The position numbers were made by a program, and so were the translations under genes. From positions 248,001-312,000 of the forward strand of contig NZ_JAUYRI010000005.1 in NCBI RefSeq assembly GCF_030696885.1: a stretch of DNA of 64,000 nucleotides, given 5' to 3'. Source of the stretch: Thiobacillus sp. (GTDB taxonomy: Bacteria; Pseudomonadota; Gammaproteobacteria; Burkholderiales; Thiobacillaceae). The notes beneath the pieces were generated by a model. It worked only from the letters and a program-made list of their open reading frames with translations. It was not told where the DNA came from and did no database searches. Positions 47,188 to 57,291 of the stretch are shown here, one piece after another (the stretch's first letter is position 1; every line of letters begins with the position of its first letter).

Positions 47188-47262
47188 ATGGGTAAATACC
47201 TGATTGCCTGGCTATTAGGCGTACCTGGCGTGATATTGCTTATTTTTTTCTTGTTCTTCTAA
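47188..47262 (+). CDS. 24-residue hydrophobic membrane peptide
   Basis: A 24-codon frame begins MGKYLIAWLLGVPGV and ends in a run of Ile/Leu/Phe, forming one membrane helix. It is preceded by CTGGAG eight bases before the ATG. Similar short MGKY-like peptides occur beside stress genes in other bacteria, but I cannot name a family with certainty. It lies alone between the hairpin at 47129-47158 and the lipoprotein gene, in a 333-base gap that otherwise holds nothing recognisable. Confidence 0.55.
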   Translation: MGKYLIAWLLGVPGVILLIFFLFF

Positions 47263-47449
47263 TCAGTTAATTCATCGCTCTTCAAAGGCGCTTAACGTCA
47301 TGGCGACAAAGGAGAGCTGCCGTGTTGGCCCAGGCTGCGGTTCATGCTGTTGAGAAATTGCGCCAGCGGCAGCCATTGCATGACTGGCGCGGACGCGGAA
47401 GCTGCCGCCACACCGACTCGGCTATTGACCCGGATTCGAGGGAAAGACC

Positions 47450-48868
47450 ATGAGCGTGGCAGGCATGGGAATTGATTCTGATCGTCAACACTCTGGTGTG
47501 GGTGTTGTGGCTGTCATGAAGGCCCGTTTTCTCATCACCCTCAATCCAGTACGACTGCGCTTGTCGCCATGGATATTTGGCGTGATGGTCCTGGCACTCA
47601 CTGCCTGCAGTGAAGTGGCCACGGTGCCGATCTCGGCCGGCACCGGGCCACAGCCTACGTTGCCGCCACCCCAGCAGAGGCTGATTCCGACTGTTCACAT
47701 CGCGCCCGCCCAGGGCTGGCCGGCCGGTACAACCCCGCTGGCGGCACCGGGTACGCAAGTCGTGGCGTTTGCGGGCGGTCTGGATCATCCGCGCTGGTTG
47801 CTTGTGCTGCCCAACGGTGACGTGCTGGTGGCGGAGACTAATGCACCACCCAAGCCCGACGGCGCGAAGGGTATCAAGGGGTGGGTGATGGGCCTGGTCA
47901 TGAAGCGGGCGGGTGCAGGCGTGCCGAGTGCAAACCGCATCACGCTGTTGCGCGACACCGATGGGGATGGAGTAGCGGACCTGCGTTCGGTCTTGCTGGC
48001 AGGATTGAACTCACCGTTTGGCATGGCCCTGGTCGGCAACAACCTCTACGTGGCCAACTCCGACGCCGTACTGCGCTTTCCTTACGTTGCGGGTGACACT
48101 CGCATCACCGCGCCTGGGATCAAGGTGGTCGATCTGCCGGCGGGTCCGATCAATCACCACTGGACCAAGAATCTCATTGCCAGCCCGGACGGAAGCAAGC
48201 TCTATGTGACGGTAGGCTCGAACAGCAACGTGGCCGAACGCGGCATGGCGGTGGAGGCGGAACGCGCAGCCATTTGGGAGGTGGATATTCAGCGCGCTAC
48301 GCATCGCATCTTTGCCTCCGGCCTGCGCAACCCGAATGGGCTGGCCTGGGAACCTGCAAGCGGCGCATTGTGGACCGTGGTGAACGAGCGCGATGAGCTC
48401 GGCAGCGACCTGGTACCCGACTACCTGACCTCGGTGCGCGACGGCGCCTTCTATGGCTGGCCCTACAGCTATTACGGCCAGCATGTCGACACACGGGTGA
48501 AGCCGCAGCGGCCAGAATGGGTGGCCCAGGCGATTGCACCGGACTACGCCCTAGGGTCGCACGTCGCCCCGTTGGGCCTGGCGTCTTCCACCGGCACCAC
48601 GCTGCCGGCCGTCTTCGCCAATGGCATGTTCATCGGCCAGCACGGCTCGTGGAACCGCCGGCCGCATAGCGGCTACAAGGTGATTTTCGTGCCTTTTGAA
48701 AATGGCAAACCTGCGGGTCCGCCCACCGATGTGCTGGCCGGCTTTCTCAGTGAGGACGGCAATGCCTACGGCCGCCCGGTCGGCGTGGCGCTCGACATGC
48801 AGGGCGCGCTGCTGGTCGCAGACGATGTGGGCAATGTGGTCTGGCGCGTGAGCGCGGGGCCGCGCTGA
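47450..48868 (+). CDS. Sorbosone-dehydrogenase-like beta-propeller lipoprotein
   Basis: The up to 472-residue protein belongs to the L-sorbosone/PQQ-type glucose dehydrogenase-like beta-propeller family: [54 protein letters not shown] and [16 protein letters not shown] are typical blades. A lipobox-like LTAC follows a hydrophobic segment near residue 50. The ATG at 47450 has a GAGG site; an in-frame ATG at 47516 (MKARFLI) would give a more normal signal length. Substrate unknown. Confidence 0.82.
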   Translation: MSVAGMGIDSDRQHSGVGVVAVMKARFLITLNPVRLRLSPWIFGVMVLALTACSEVATVPISAGTGPQPTLPPPQQRLIPTVHIAPAQGWPAGTTPLAAPGTQVVAFAGGLDHPRWLLVLPNGDVLVAETNAPPKPDGAKGIKGWVMGLVMKRAGAGVPSANRITLLRDTDGDGVADLRSVLLAGLNSPFGMALVGNNLYVANSDAVLRFPYVAGDTRITAPGIKVVDLPAGPINHHWTKNLIASPDGSKLYVTVGSNSNVAERGMAVEAERAAIWEVDIQRATHRIFASGLRNPNGLAWEPASGALWTVVNERDELGSDLVPDYLTSVRDGAFYGWPYSYYGQHVDTRVKPQRPEWVAQAIAPDYALGSHVAPLGLASSTGTTLPAVFANGMFIGQHGSWNRRPHSGYKVIFVPFENGKPAGPPTDVLAGFLSEDGNAYGRPVGVALDMQGALLVADDVGNVVWRVSAGPR

Positions 48869-48982
48869 TACGCGTCTGCCTCTAGTCCGGCACCCGTGGC
48901 CCCATTCGTCATTGCACTGAGCAGCTCGTGCAATGGCAGAGGGATCAATGTACCGAATAGAGGATAGAGCGAGGATAAGAAA

Positions 48983-49603
48983 ATGCCGGTTACCCCTCAG
49001 CTTGATCGACACCACGAACCGCGGAATTTATCTGACCGGATTGCCTATGCTCTCGTTGTATTGCTGCGGTTCTTCGCCGACACTTTTTTTGCCCGTCGGT
49101 ATGGCCATCGCGCGGTTGTGCTGGAAACGGTTGCTGCCGTGCCGGGCATGGTTGGCGGTGCGCTGCAACATTTGCAGTCTCTGCGTCGAATCGAAGCCGA
49201 TTACGGCAGGATTCGCTTACTCCTGGACGAAGCGGAGAATGAACGCATGCACTTGATGACATTCATCCACATTGCCGAGCCCACCACGCTTGAGCACCTG
49301 CTGATCCGGATCGCACAGGGGGTCTTCTTCAACCTTTATTTTTTGCTTTACCTGATTTCGCCCACGATCGCGCACCGTTTCGTGGGCTATCTGGAGGAAG
49401 AAGCGGTCCACAGCTACACCGAGTATCTGGAGAGGGTGAACAACGGCTTCCACGCCAATGTTCCGGCGCCCCGGATTGCGATTGATTACTGGAAACTCGC
49501 GCCCGACGCACGGCTGGCCGATGTCATCGTCGCGGTCCGTGCAGATGAGATACGCCACCGCGAAGTCAATCACGCACTTGCTGATACCTTGGTTGGCTCC
49601 TGA
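48983..49603 (+). CDS. aox: Alternative oxidase
   Basis: The 206-residue di-iron quinol oxidase has the family motifs [25 protein letters not shown] and [12 protein letters not shown], supplying the four Glu and two His ligands. It reduces oxygen to water from the quinol pool without pumping protons. Length matches bacterial members, shorter than plant enzymes. AGGATAAGAAA precedes the ATG. It stands alone; its neighbours suggest a stress or electron-overflow role. Confidence 0.93.
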   Translation: MPVTPQLDRHHEPRNLSDRIAYALVVLLRFFADTFFARRYGHRAVVLETVAAVPGMVGGALQHLQSLRRIEADYGRIRLLLDEAENERMHLMTFIHIAEPTTLEHLLIRIAQGVFFNLYFLLYLISPTIAHRFVGYLEEEAVHSYTEYLERVNNGFHANVPAPRIAIDYWKLAPDARLADVIVAVRADEIRHREVNHALADTLVGS

Positions 49604-49705
49604 TCAGTGACTGCCAGCATCCCCACAAGTGATGCATAGTCACTGGCAGCTCCCGGACAGATCCTTGAGCCCACTCAGACATTAAAGGACTGCGCAGGCC
49701 GGGGT

Positions 49706-50755
49706 TCAATGCCCATGGCGGTGATGGAGGTCCGGAAAGTGGGGATGTTTATGGGTCAGGACCGCATGCCTGTGCGGATGGCTGTGCGGCTCGCTGCCAT
49801 CCCAGTCGAAATCGTGCGCGTGCTGGTGATGCGCGTCGTGAACGTGGGGATGGGTGTGCTCCAGCGGTTCATGCGTGTGCGCATGCTCGTGACGCTCGGT
49901 CAGATGCAGCCAAACCCCTATCCCCATCAGGCAGGCGGCGACCCAGAACGGCGCAGGCGTCGCTTCGCCCAGCAGCAGAATGGCGATGGCGGCACCGATG
50001 AAGGGTGCGGTGGAGAAATAGGCGCCGGTGCGGGCGGTGCCGAGACCGCGCAGCGCCAGCACGAAGAGCACCAGGCTCAGGCCGTAGCCGGCGAGGCCGA
50101 CCGCCATGGCTGCGCCCGCGGCGGGCCAGGCGGGCAGGGATGCGCCCAGTAACAAGGCGAGGCTGGTGTTGACGGCGCCGGCCGTCCAGCCTTTGGCCCC
50201 GGCGATGAACAGCGCGTCCGAGCCGGACACGTGGCGCGTCAGGTTGTTGTCGATTGCCCAGCACAGACAGGCGGCGGCGATGGCCAAGAGGCCGATCCAA
50301 TCCTGTGGCGGACTGGTCGCGGTGGGCCACGCGAGCGCCACCCCACCGGCAACGATCAGCAGCATGCCCAGCACGATGCGGCGATCGACGTTTTCCCTGA
50401 ACACCACCCAGGCCAGCACCGCCGTGAAGACGGATTCGAGATTGAGCAGCAGCGAAGCCGGACCGGCATCGGTGCGGGTGAGACCGAACACCAGCAGCAC
50501 CGGCCCCAGCAAGCCGCCAAAGATGATGGCGCCGGCCAGCCAGCGCCATTCGCCGGGCGCGAGCCCGCTCGGCTTCCAGCCGCGATCCCGCACCAGGCGG
50601 ATTGCGGCCAGCCCGAGGCCGCTGCCCAGATACAGCAGGCCAGCGAGCAGCAGCGGCGACAGCTCGCCGACCAGCAGCTTGACCAGCGGCGTGCTGGCGC
50701 CGAACAGCGCGGCGGCGGCCAGCGCCGGCCAGATGGCCGAGCGTGGAGTGCTCAC
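49706..50755 (-). CDS. EamA/DMT permease with histidine-rich C-terminal tail
   Basis: The 349-residue protein has ten likely membrane helices with two EamA repeats, then a cytosolic tail from about residue 285 containing more than twenty histidines (HAHTHEP, HTHPHVHDAHHQHAHD, HSHPHRH, HHRHGH). A tail like this binds Zn, Co or Ni. It is the last gene of the czc cluster, 25 bases after the small periplasmic protein gene, so metal export or sensing is a fair inference. Confidence 0.85.
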   Translation of the reverse strand: MSTPRSAIWPALAAAALFGASTPLVKLLVGELSPLLLAGLLYLGSGLGLAAIRLVRDRGWKPSGLAPGEWRWLAGAIIFGGLLGPVLLVFGLTRTDAGPASLLLNLESVFTAVLAWVVFRENVDRRIVLGMLLIVAGGVALAWPTATSPPQDWIGLLAIAAACLCWAIDNNLTRHVSGSDALFIAGAKGWTAGAVNTSLALLLGASLPAWPAAGAAMAVGLAGYGLSLVLFVLALRGLGTARTGAYFSTAPFIGAAIAILLLGEATPAPFWVAACLMGIGVWLHLTERHEHAHTHEPLEHTHPHVHDAHHQHAHDFDWDGSEPHSHPHRHAVLTHKHPHFPDLHHRHGH

Positions 50756-50780
50756 GGCTAAGGGCCTCGACGCCGCGGGC

Positions 50781-51173
50781 TTACTTCAGGTTGAATGTGG
50801 CCTTGGCCGGCGGCTTGCCGGGCAGGGTGGTGGTGAGCACCACGCGCACGCCGACGCCGACCTTGAATGTGCCCTTGGCGACCAGGCGGTTGTCGCCGGC
50901 CGGTTCCAGCTTGACCGCGGTCTTCTCGTTGCCGGCGTAGATCACGGCTTCCGCCGTCGCGCCCTGGGTCGGGACCGGCTTGTCGTGGTCGCTGACATAC
51001 AGGATCAGCGAATCCGGCTTGGCCACCAGTTCGTAGGCGATGTTCTTGACCTCGCGCACCACGCCGCCGTACTTCGGCCCATGGTCATGGCCGGCACCGG
51101 CGAAGGCGGGGGCCACATTGAGGGTCGCAGCAAGCGACGCTGCTGCGAACAGGGTGAGGATGGACGACTTCAT
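50781..51173 (-). CDS. Small periplasmic metal-binding-like protein
   Basis: The 130-residue protein has a signal peptide ending APAFAGAG and then HDHGPKYGGVVREVKNIAYELV. This H-x-H-x-x-x-x-G-G-V-like start resembles the metal-binding N-terminal segment of CzcB-type adaptors. It is likely a periplasmic accessory of the adjacent efflux pump. Start chosen at MKSSIL, with GGAATCACCC upstream. Confidence 0.7.
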   Translation of the reverse strand: MKSSILTLFAAASLAATLNVAPAFAGAGHDHGPKYGGVVREVKNIAYELVAKPDSLILYVSDHDKPVPTQGATAEAVIYAGNEKTAVKLEPAGDNRLVAKGTFKVGVGVRVVLTTTLPGKPPAKATFNLK

Positions 51174-51214
51174 GGGTGATTCCTTTTTCAGTTGGTAAAT
51201 CAGGTTTGCGAAAC

Positions 51215-54200
51215 TCAAACGGGATTGATGCCTTCGACGGCACGGCGGTGCGGTGTGTCGCCATTTTCCAGCAGTTTGTTGATTGCGCCGAAGCGCAGGT
51301 AAAGCGCCGGCACGACGATCATGTTCAACAGCGTCGAGCTCAACAGGCCGCACAGGATGACCACCGCCATCGGCGCCTGGATTTCGCTGCCCGGTTGGCC
51401 AGCCGCGAGCACCAGCGGCACCAGCGCCAGGCCGGTGGCGAGCGCGGTCATCAGGATCGGCACCAGCCGCTCCTCGGCGCCGCGCTTCACGGCTTCGGCC
51501 GCGTCGCGTACGCCTTCGTGCTCCACCAGGTGGTGGATGTGCGAGATCATCATCACCCCGTTTCGCGTGGCGATGCCGAACAGCGTGATGAAGCCGATGA
51601 TCGACGCCACCGACAGCACGCCACCGGCGGCGAATACGCCGATCACCCCGCCGATCATCGCCAGCGGCAGATTGAGCATGACCAGCAGTGCATCGCGCGC
51701 GGTGCCGAAGGCGATGAACAGCAGCAGGAAGATGCCCACCGTCACCGCCACGCCCAGCACCAGCAGCGTGCGCGAAGCCGCTTCTGCGCTCTCGAACTGT
51801 CCGCCGTATTCGATGTGATAGCCGGCAGGCAGTTCCACGTTCGCTGCCACCTGCGTGCGAATGTCGGCCACCACGCTGGCGAGATCGCGCCCGGCGACGT
51901 TGGCCATCACCACCATCTTGCGCTGCACGTTCTCGCGGCTGATGGAATAGGGCGCGCGGTCGTTGCGGATGTCAGCCAGTGCCGACAAGGGCAGACGCGC
52001 GCCGTCGGCGGTGGTGATGAGGGTGGCCCGCACCGCATCGATGTTTGCCCGCGTCGACGGATCGAAGCGCAGCACCAGATCGAAGCTCGCCTGCCCCTGC
52101 TGCACGCGGTTCACCGGCAGGCCGGAGAAGGCCGTCTCGATCGCTTCCGACACCTCGCGAATGCTGAGCCCATGCTGCGCCAGCGCATCGCGGCGGAAGC
52201 GGATGGTGAGGAAGGGGATGTCGGTCTGCTGTTCGTCGGTGACATCGACCGCGCCCGGCACGTCCTGGGCGATGCCCTTGACCTGCTGGGTCAGCCGGCG
52301 CAGTTCGTCGAGGTCCGGCCCGAAGATCTTCACCGCGATGTTCGAGCGGCTGCCCGACAGCATGTGGTCGATACGGTGCGAGATCGGCTGGCCGACGACA
52401 ATCTGGGTGCCGGGCACGCTGGCGAAATCCTCGCGCAGCGCGGCGAGAAAGTCTTCCTTGCTGCGTTCGCCCATCTTCAGCGTCACCTCCATTTCCGAGG
52501 CCGACACGTCCATGGCATGCGGGTCGCCCTCGGCGCGGCCGGTGCGGCGGGCAGTGGCCACCACCTCGGGATGCGACAGCAGGATGTTCTCCACCATCCG
52601 GCCGAGGCGGTCGGATTCCTCCAGCGCCGTGCCGGGCAGTGTGGCCATGCCCACCGTGAGCGTGCCTTCGTTGAAGTCAGGCAGGAAAGCGCGGCCGGAA
52701 AAGCCCAGCGCGACCAGCGCGACCATCAGTGTTGCGACACTGATGCCGGCGACAGCCTTCCAGCGCACGATGGTCGCGTCCAGCATGCGCCGGTAGCCCG
52801 CCTTGAGGCGGTGGAGGATGCGCGGCTCGATGCTTTCGCGCACCGTCTTCGAGTTCGGCAGCAGCAGCGCCGCCAGCACCGGGGTCACCGTGATCGCCAC
52901 CACCAGTGAGGCGGCCAGCGACACCACATAGGCCAGACCCAGCGGCGCCATCAGCCGCCCCTCGACGCCGGAGAGGAAGAACAGCGGCAGGAACACCAGG
53001 ATGATGATCAGCGTGGCGAACACGATCGAGCCCTGGATCTCGCGCGTCGCCTCGTATACCAGATGCAGCGTGTTGGTCCGCTGCGCCGGTTCCCTGGCGC
53101 CATTTTCGCGCACGCGGCGCACGATGTTCTCGACCACGATGATGGCGTCGTCCACCAATGCGCCCAGCGCGATGGCCATGCCGCCCAGTGTCATGGTGTT
53201 GATGGTGGCGCCGAGCGCCTTCATCGTCAGGATCGCCGCCACCAGCGACAGCGGAATCGCCACCAGACTGATCGCCGTGGCCCGCGCCGAAAGCAGGAAG
53301 GCGAAGACGATGATCACCACCAGGATCGCGCCTTCGATCAAGGCCTTGTTCAGGTTGTTGATGGAGACGCGGATGAAGTCGGCCTGGCGGAAGATGTGGC
53401 GCTCGATCTTCATGCCCTTGGGCAACCCGGACTGGATTTCCTCCAGCGTGGCGTCGAGGCGGTCGGTCAGGTCGAGCGTGTTGGCGCCAGGCTGCTTCTG
53501 GATGCCCAGCACGACCGCCGGCTTGCCGTTGTGCGAACCGGTGCCGCGCGTGGGCGCGGTGCCGATGTCCACCTCCGCCACGTGCCGCACCAGGACCGCC
53601 TGGCCGTTGCGCCTGGCCACGACAGTTTCGGCGATGTCGTTCAGCACTTCGATGCGCCCCAGTCCCTGGATCAGATATTCCTGGCCGCCTTCGACCATGA
53701 AGCCGGCCGAGGTGTTCTGATTGGCGTCGCGCAGGGCGCGGGCCACCTCGTCCACGGTCAGGCCGTACGCCGCCATCCGCTCCGGATTGAGCGTCACCTG
53801 GAACTGCTGGGTGTCGCCGCCGATGGGCAGCACCTCGGCCACGCCGGGCACCGCCAGCACGCGGCGCTTGATGACCTGCTCGGCGGTGTTCCTGAGTTCC
53901 ATGCCGCTATGGCGGTCGGACGCCAGGGCGATGAACAGGATCTCGCCCATGATCGACGCCGCCGGCGCCATGGCGGGCGCCGGGATGTCCGCCGGCAGCG
54001 ACGCACGGGCGAGCTGCAGGCGTTCGGCCACCACCTGGCGGGCGAGATACAGGTCGGTGCCCCACTCGAATTCCACCGTCACCACCGACAAGCCGATCTT
54101 GGTGGATGAGCGCACCCGGCGCACGTCTGGCGCGCCGTTCAGTGCCGTCTCGATGGGGAAGGTGACGAGGGCTTCCACGTCGGTCGGCGCCATGCCGTGG

Positions 54201-54358
54201 GCCTCGGTGACCACCGTCACGCTCGGCGCGGTGAGGTCGGGGAAGACGTCCACCGGCGTTTGAGCGGCCTGCCATCCGCCCCAGGCCAGCAGCAGCACGC
54301 CTGCGATGACGACGAAAAGTTTATTGCGTAGCGACCACGCGATGATGTGTCCGATCAT
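51215..54358 (-). CDS. czcA: Heavy-metal RND efflux pump, CzcA family
   Basis: The 1047-residue inner-membrane pump has twelve membrane helices and the heavy-metal RND features ALVDDAIIVVENIVRR and DVFPDLTAPSVTVVTEAHG. It exports Co, Zn, Cd or Ni from the periplasm using proton motive force. Two large periplasmic loops are in place and the length is typical. The gene follows czcB by 15 bases and is cotranscribed with czcC and czcB. Confidence 0.94.
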   Translation of the reverse strand: MIGHIIAWSLRNKLFVVIAGVLLLAWGGWQAAQTPVDVFPDLTAPSVTVVTEAHGMAPTDVEALVTFPIETALNGAPDVRRVRSSTKIGLSVVTVEFEWGTDLYLARQVVAERLQLARASLPADIPAPAMAPAASIMGEILFIALASDRHSGMELRNTAEQVIKRRVLAVPGVAEVLPIGGDTQQFQVTLNPERMAAYGLTVDEVARALRDANQNTSAGFMVEGGQEYLIQGLGRIEVLNDIAETVVARRNGQAVLVRHVAEVDIGTAPTRGTGSHNGKPAVVLGIQKQPGANTLDLTDRLDATLEEIQSGLPKGMKIERHIFRQADFIRVSINNLNKALIEGAILVVIIVFAFLLSARATAISLVAIPLSLVAAILTMKALGATINTMTLGGMAIALGALVDDAIIVVENIVRRVRENGAREPAQRTNTLHLVYEATREIQGSIVFATLIIILVFLPLFFLSGVEGRLMAPLGLAYVVSLAASLVVAITVTPVLAALLLPNSKTVRESIEPRILHRLKAGYRRMLDATIVRWKAVAGISVATLMVALVALGFSGRAFLPDFNEGTLTVGMATLPGTALEESDRLGRMVENILLSHPEVVATARRTGRAEGDPHAMDVSASEMEVTLKMGERSKEDFLAALREDFASVPGTQIVVGQPISHRIDHMLSGSRSNIAVKIFGPDLDELRRLTQQVKGIAQDVPGAVDVTDEQQTDIPFLTIRFRRDALAQHGLSIREVSEAIETAFSGLPVNRVQQGQASFDLVLRFDPSTRANIDAVRATLITTADGARLPLSALADIRNDRAPYSISRENVQRKMVVMANVAGRDLASVVADIRTQVAANVELPAGYHIEYGGQFESAEAASRTLLVLGVAVTVGIFLLLFIAFGTARDALLVMLNLPLAMIGGVIGVFAAGGVLSVASIIGFITLFGIATRNGVMMISHIHHLVEHEGVRDAAEAVKRGAEERLVPILMTALATGLALVPLVLAAGQPGSEIQAPMAVVILCGLLSSTLLNMIVVPALYLRFGAINKLLENGDTPHRRAVEGINPV

Positions 54359-54373
54359 GATGTCAGTCCCCGA

Positions 54374-55927
54374 TCAATGCGCATGGCCGTGGCCGATTTG
54401 CGCAGTGCCGGTGGACGCCAGCTTGACCAGATAGGCCCCGCGCGAGACCACGCGCTGACCTGGTGTGAGGCCATCCAGCACTTCCACCCAGTCGCCCTCG
54501 CGCGCGCCCAGTCGAACCTGCCGCCGCTCGAAGGATTCGCCGCCGGTCTGCACGTACACCACGGCCATGCCGCCTTCGTCAAGCACGCTCGATGCCGGGA
54601 TCGCCAGCGCATCGCGCGCGCCACCGGCAAACACCTGCGCCTGCACCGCCATGCCGATGGGCAGGGGACGGTCGGCTGCGGTGAACTCGAACACCACCGG
54701 CACGGTGCGGGTGACGGCATCCACCACGCCGCCGACGGCAATCAGTCGCCCGTTCTTGCCGGGGATGATTTCGATGCTACGTTCATCGCCGGCCACGCGG
54801 AAGGCGGCGCCGGTCGGGCTGGCCAGACGCGCCGCGTCGGATTCCGCAACGCGCAGTTCCAGCCATAGTTTGTTACGGTCGGCGATGTGGAACAGCAGCG
54901 CGCCTTCCTGGGCGAACGCCCCGGGCGACACGCGCACGTCCGCGATCGTCCCGGCCACCGGCGCGCGGATCGGGATGCCGCCGCCGGCGCCACCGTATTG
55001 ACCCAGTCGCTGCTGCGCGGCGCTCAGTTCGGCCCGTGCCGAGGCGGCAGCGGCGCGCGCAGCGAGCAGCCGTTTCTCCGGCACCGCTTCGTCGCGATAG
55101 AGGCTTTCCATGCGCGCCGATTCCTGGCTTGCCAGATCGTGTTCAAGCCGTGCCTTGCTTGCCGCCGCGCGCAGGGTCGCGAGATCGGTGTCGCCGCCCA
55201 TGCGCGGCACCAGATAGGCGAGCAGCTGGCCTTTTTTCACCTGCTGGCCCAGACGCGGGAAGGCACCTGCGGCTTGCACCTGTCCCGCGGCCGCGGCGGT
55301 GAGTTGGGCCTCGCCGTCCGGGCGGGCGCGCAGGACACCGGTTGCATTGACTGCCGTACGGATCGGACGCGTGACGACTTCACTTGTGGCGAAATCCACC
55401 TTCCACTGCTGTTCCTTGGTGAAGCCGATACCTTCGTCATCGTGCGGCGCCGGCTCGGCCTCGGCGGCCTTGCGGTCGGGATACACCGTGAACGGGCCGA
55501 GTTCATGCGTCGCGCTGAATTCAGGGGTGACGACCTCGATCGTCAGATCGCGATCCCCCGCATGTTTCGGCATGGCTTCGGGGCGGAAGATGCCGGGCTG
55601 GCTGGGACCGTCCACACTGAAAACCTCGTCGGGCTGGTCGCCTCCCGACAACCGGACCGTGACCTTGCCGGCGGTCAGCGCCCTGAAGTCGGACAGCGTG
55701 GTCAGGTGCGCAGCAAAGGCGGATTTCTCGCCGGCCACCAGTTGCGGAAACTCGACGAACAGCTCGGTGCGGTCAGTGAAATGGGTGAGCTTTTCGCCGC
55801 CGGCGCCGTGGTCGTGGGCGTCCTCGGCAGCCGCCTCGGTGGAAGCATGGCTGTCGGTTGCCTTGTCGCCGCAGGCGGCAAGCGTCAGTGCGGTTGCAAG
55901 CAAAAGTGCAAAGTTCAGGGGATTCAT
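54374..55927 (-). CDS. czcB: RND periplasmic adaptor, CzcB family lipoprotein
   Basis: The 517-residue membrane-fusion protein has a lipoprotein signal (LTLAACGDK), a His/Asp-rich stretch (AEDAHDHGAGGEK) and an extra N-terminal beta domain to about residue 150. The usual adaptor core follows, with a helical hairpin near 250-300 and lipoyl/beta-barrel parts (PIRAPVAGTIADVRVSPGAF). It bridges CzcA and CzcC. It overlaps czcC by four bases. Confidence 0.9.
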   Translation of the reverse strand: MNPLNFALLLATALTLAACGDKATDSHASTEAAAEDAHDHGAGGEKLTHFTDRTELFVEFPQLVAGEKSAFAAHLTTLSDFRALTAGKVTVRLSGGDQPDEVFSVDGPSQPGIFRPEAMPKHAGDRDLTIEVVTPEFSATHELGPFTVYPDRKAAEAEPAPHDDEGIGFTKEQQWKVDFATSEVVTRPIRTAVNATGVLRARPDGEAQLTAAAAGQVQAAGAFPRLGQQVKKGQLLAYLVPRMGGDTDLATLRAAASKARLEHDLASQESARMESLYRDEAVPEKRLLAARAAAASARAELSAAQQRLGQYGGAGGGIPIRAPVAGTIADVRVSPGAFAQEGALLFHIADRNKLWLELRVAESDAARLASPTGAAFRVAGDERSIEIIPGKNGRLIAVGGVVDAVTRTVPVVFEFTAADRPLPIGMAVQAQVFAGGARDALAIPASSVLDEGGMAVVYVQTGGESFERRQVRLGAREGDWVEVLDGLTPGQRVVSRGAYLVKLASTGTAQIGHGHAH

Positions 55928-57129
55928 TCGGTGCTCCCGGTCAACAGGTCGTATTCAATGCGGGCATCGCGTGCCCGCTTTTCAAGTTCAAGTGCGGTGG
56001 TTTCCGTTTCCAGCGTGCCGCGGTAGGCGTCGAGCAATTCCAGCAGGCTGGATTCGCCGCCTTGATAGGCGGCTTCCGCGATGCGCAGCAATTCCGGCGA
56101 AGCCGCAATCGCATGGCCGCGATAGTCGATTGCGGTTGTGCGCAGGCCTTCGGCCTGTCGGTAGAGGCCACGCAGCTCGCCCTCGGCGCGTTGCTTCGCC
56201 AGGCGGTATTCAGCGCGCGCCTGCAGGGCTTCTGCTGCCGCGCGCTGCTGACCGGCCTGCTGGCGGTCGAACACCGGCATTGGAACGGAAAGTGAAAGCG
56301 CCATGCCCTTGTCCTGGGTGCTGCCGTTATCCACATATTTGGGTCCGATGCCCACGGTCACCGCCGGAATGCCCCCGCGCTTGGCGGCACGTCCCTCCAG
56401 ATCGGCCGCCTCGGCGCGACGCAAAAGCGCCTGCATGTCGGGACGCTGATCGAGGCTGGCCAATACTGTTTCGAGCGGAGCTGGGGCCGAAGGCAATAAT
56501 TCGCCTTTCAGGAGGGTGACATCGGGTGCGCCGGTGAGCGCCACCAGGCGCGCCTGGGATCGATCCAGTTCGGCGCGTTCGGCCGCCAACCGGGCTTCCG
56601 CCGTCTGGCGTTCGCGTGCAAGACGGCGCCGGTCATAACCGGAAGCCTCGCCCGCGCGGGCCAGCTTGCCAACCATGCCTTCGACCCTGGCGAAGCGCTG
56701 CGTCCAGGTTTCGGCCGCACGGATGGTCTCCTGCCGAAACAGGACTTCATGGAAACTGCGGCGGATTTGGGCAGCTATTTCGAGTTGCCGTGCAGCGTTG
56801 CCGGCGGTGACGGACGCCACCCGGCGGCTGGCTGCTTCGCGATGCAGTCCACGGCGCCCGGATACGTCGAAGGCTTGCTCGAGCATCCAGCTTTGTTCGA
56901 CCGAGTCCGGCGAGCCCTTGATACTGTCCCGGCTGTAGCTCAGGGTGGGATTGGGGAACAGGCCGGCGGCAAGGACATCGGCCTCGGCAGCTTGCACCGC
57001 ACCGCGCTCAAGATCGGCGAGATCGGTGCGGGCCAGACCCAGGCGCACCGCCTCGGTCTCGGTCAGCGGGGTTTGTGCCCACACGGCCAACGGCAGCGCG
57101 AGCAGACATACGGATAGCGTGAATCGCAT
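55924..57129 (-). CDS. czcC: RND outer-membrane channel, CzcC family
   Basis: The 401-residue TolC-like protein has a signal peptide (ALPLAVWAQTPLTE) and long helical repeats (LARTDLADLERGAVQAAEADVLAAGLFPNPTLSYS-type start; here LFPNPTLSYS is visible). It forms the outer-membrane exit duct of the Czc tripartite pump. ATGA coupling links it to czcB. Confidence 0.9.
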   Translation of the reverse strand: MRFTLSVCLLALPLAVWAQTPLTETEAVRLGLARTDLADLERGAVQAAEADVLAAGLFPNPTLSYSRDSIKGSPDSVEQSWMLEQAFDVSGRRGLHREAASRRVASVTAGNAARQLEIAAQIRRSFHEVLFRQETIRAAETWTQRFARVEGMVGKLARAGEASGYDRRRLARERQTAEARLAAERAELDRSQARLVALTGAPDVTLLKGELLPSAPAPLETVLASLDQRPDMQALLRRAEAADLEGRAAKRGGIPAVTVGIGPKYVDNGSTQDKGMALSLSVPMPVFDRQQAGQQRAAAEALQARAEYRLAKQRAEGELRGLYRQAEGLRTTAIDYRGHAIAASPELLRIAEAAYQGGESSLLELLDAYRGTLETETTALELEKRARDARIEYDLLTGSTE

Positions 57130-57216
57130 GCTTATTCCTCGTGATGAATCAATGGAACGAAGAACACCGGCGTGCGATTGCAGGAGGCGGCACGAAGCCG
57201 CAATGAAACAAGCGCT

Positions 57217-57268
57217 CGCCGGTCAGGCGCGCGCTGTCCTAATTGAGCGCACGCCGGTCAGGCGCGCG
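57217..57268. repeat. Short direct repeat upstream of czcC
   Basis: CGCCGGTCAGGCGCGCG occurs twice (57217-57233 and 57252-57268), 35 bases apart, between czcI-like and czcC. It may be a regulatory element or coincidence in GC-rich DNA. Confidence 0.4.
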
Positions 57269-57291
57269 TTGCTCTCATGGTGCGCACGCCT

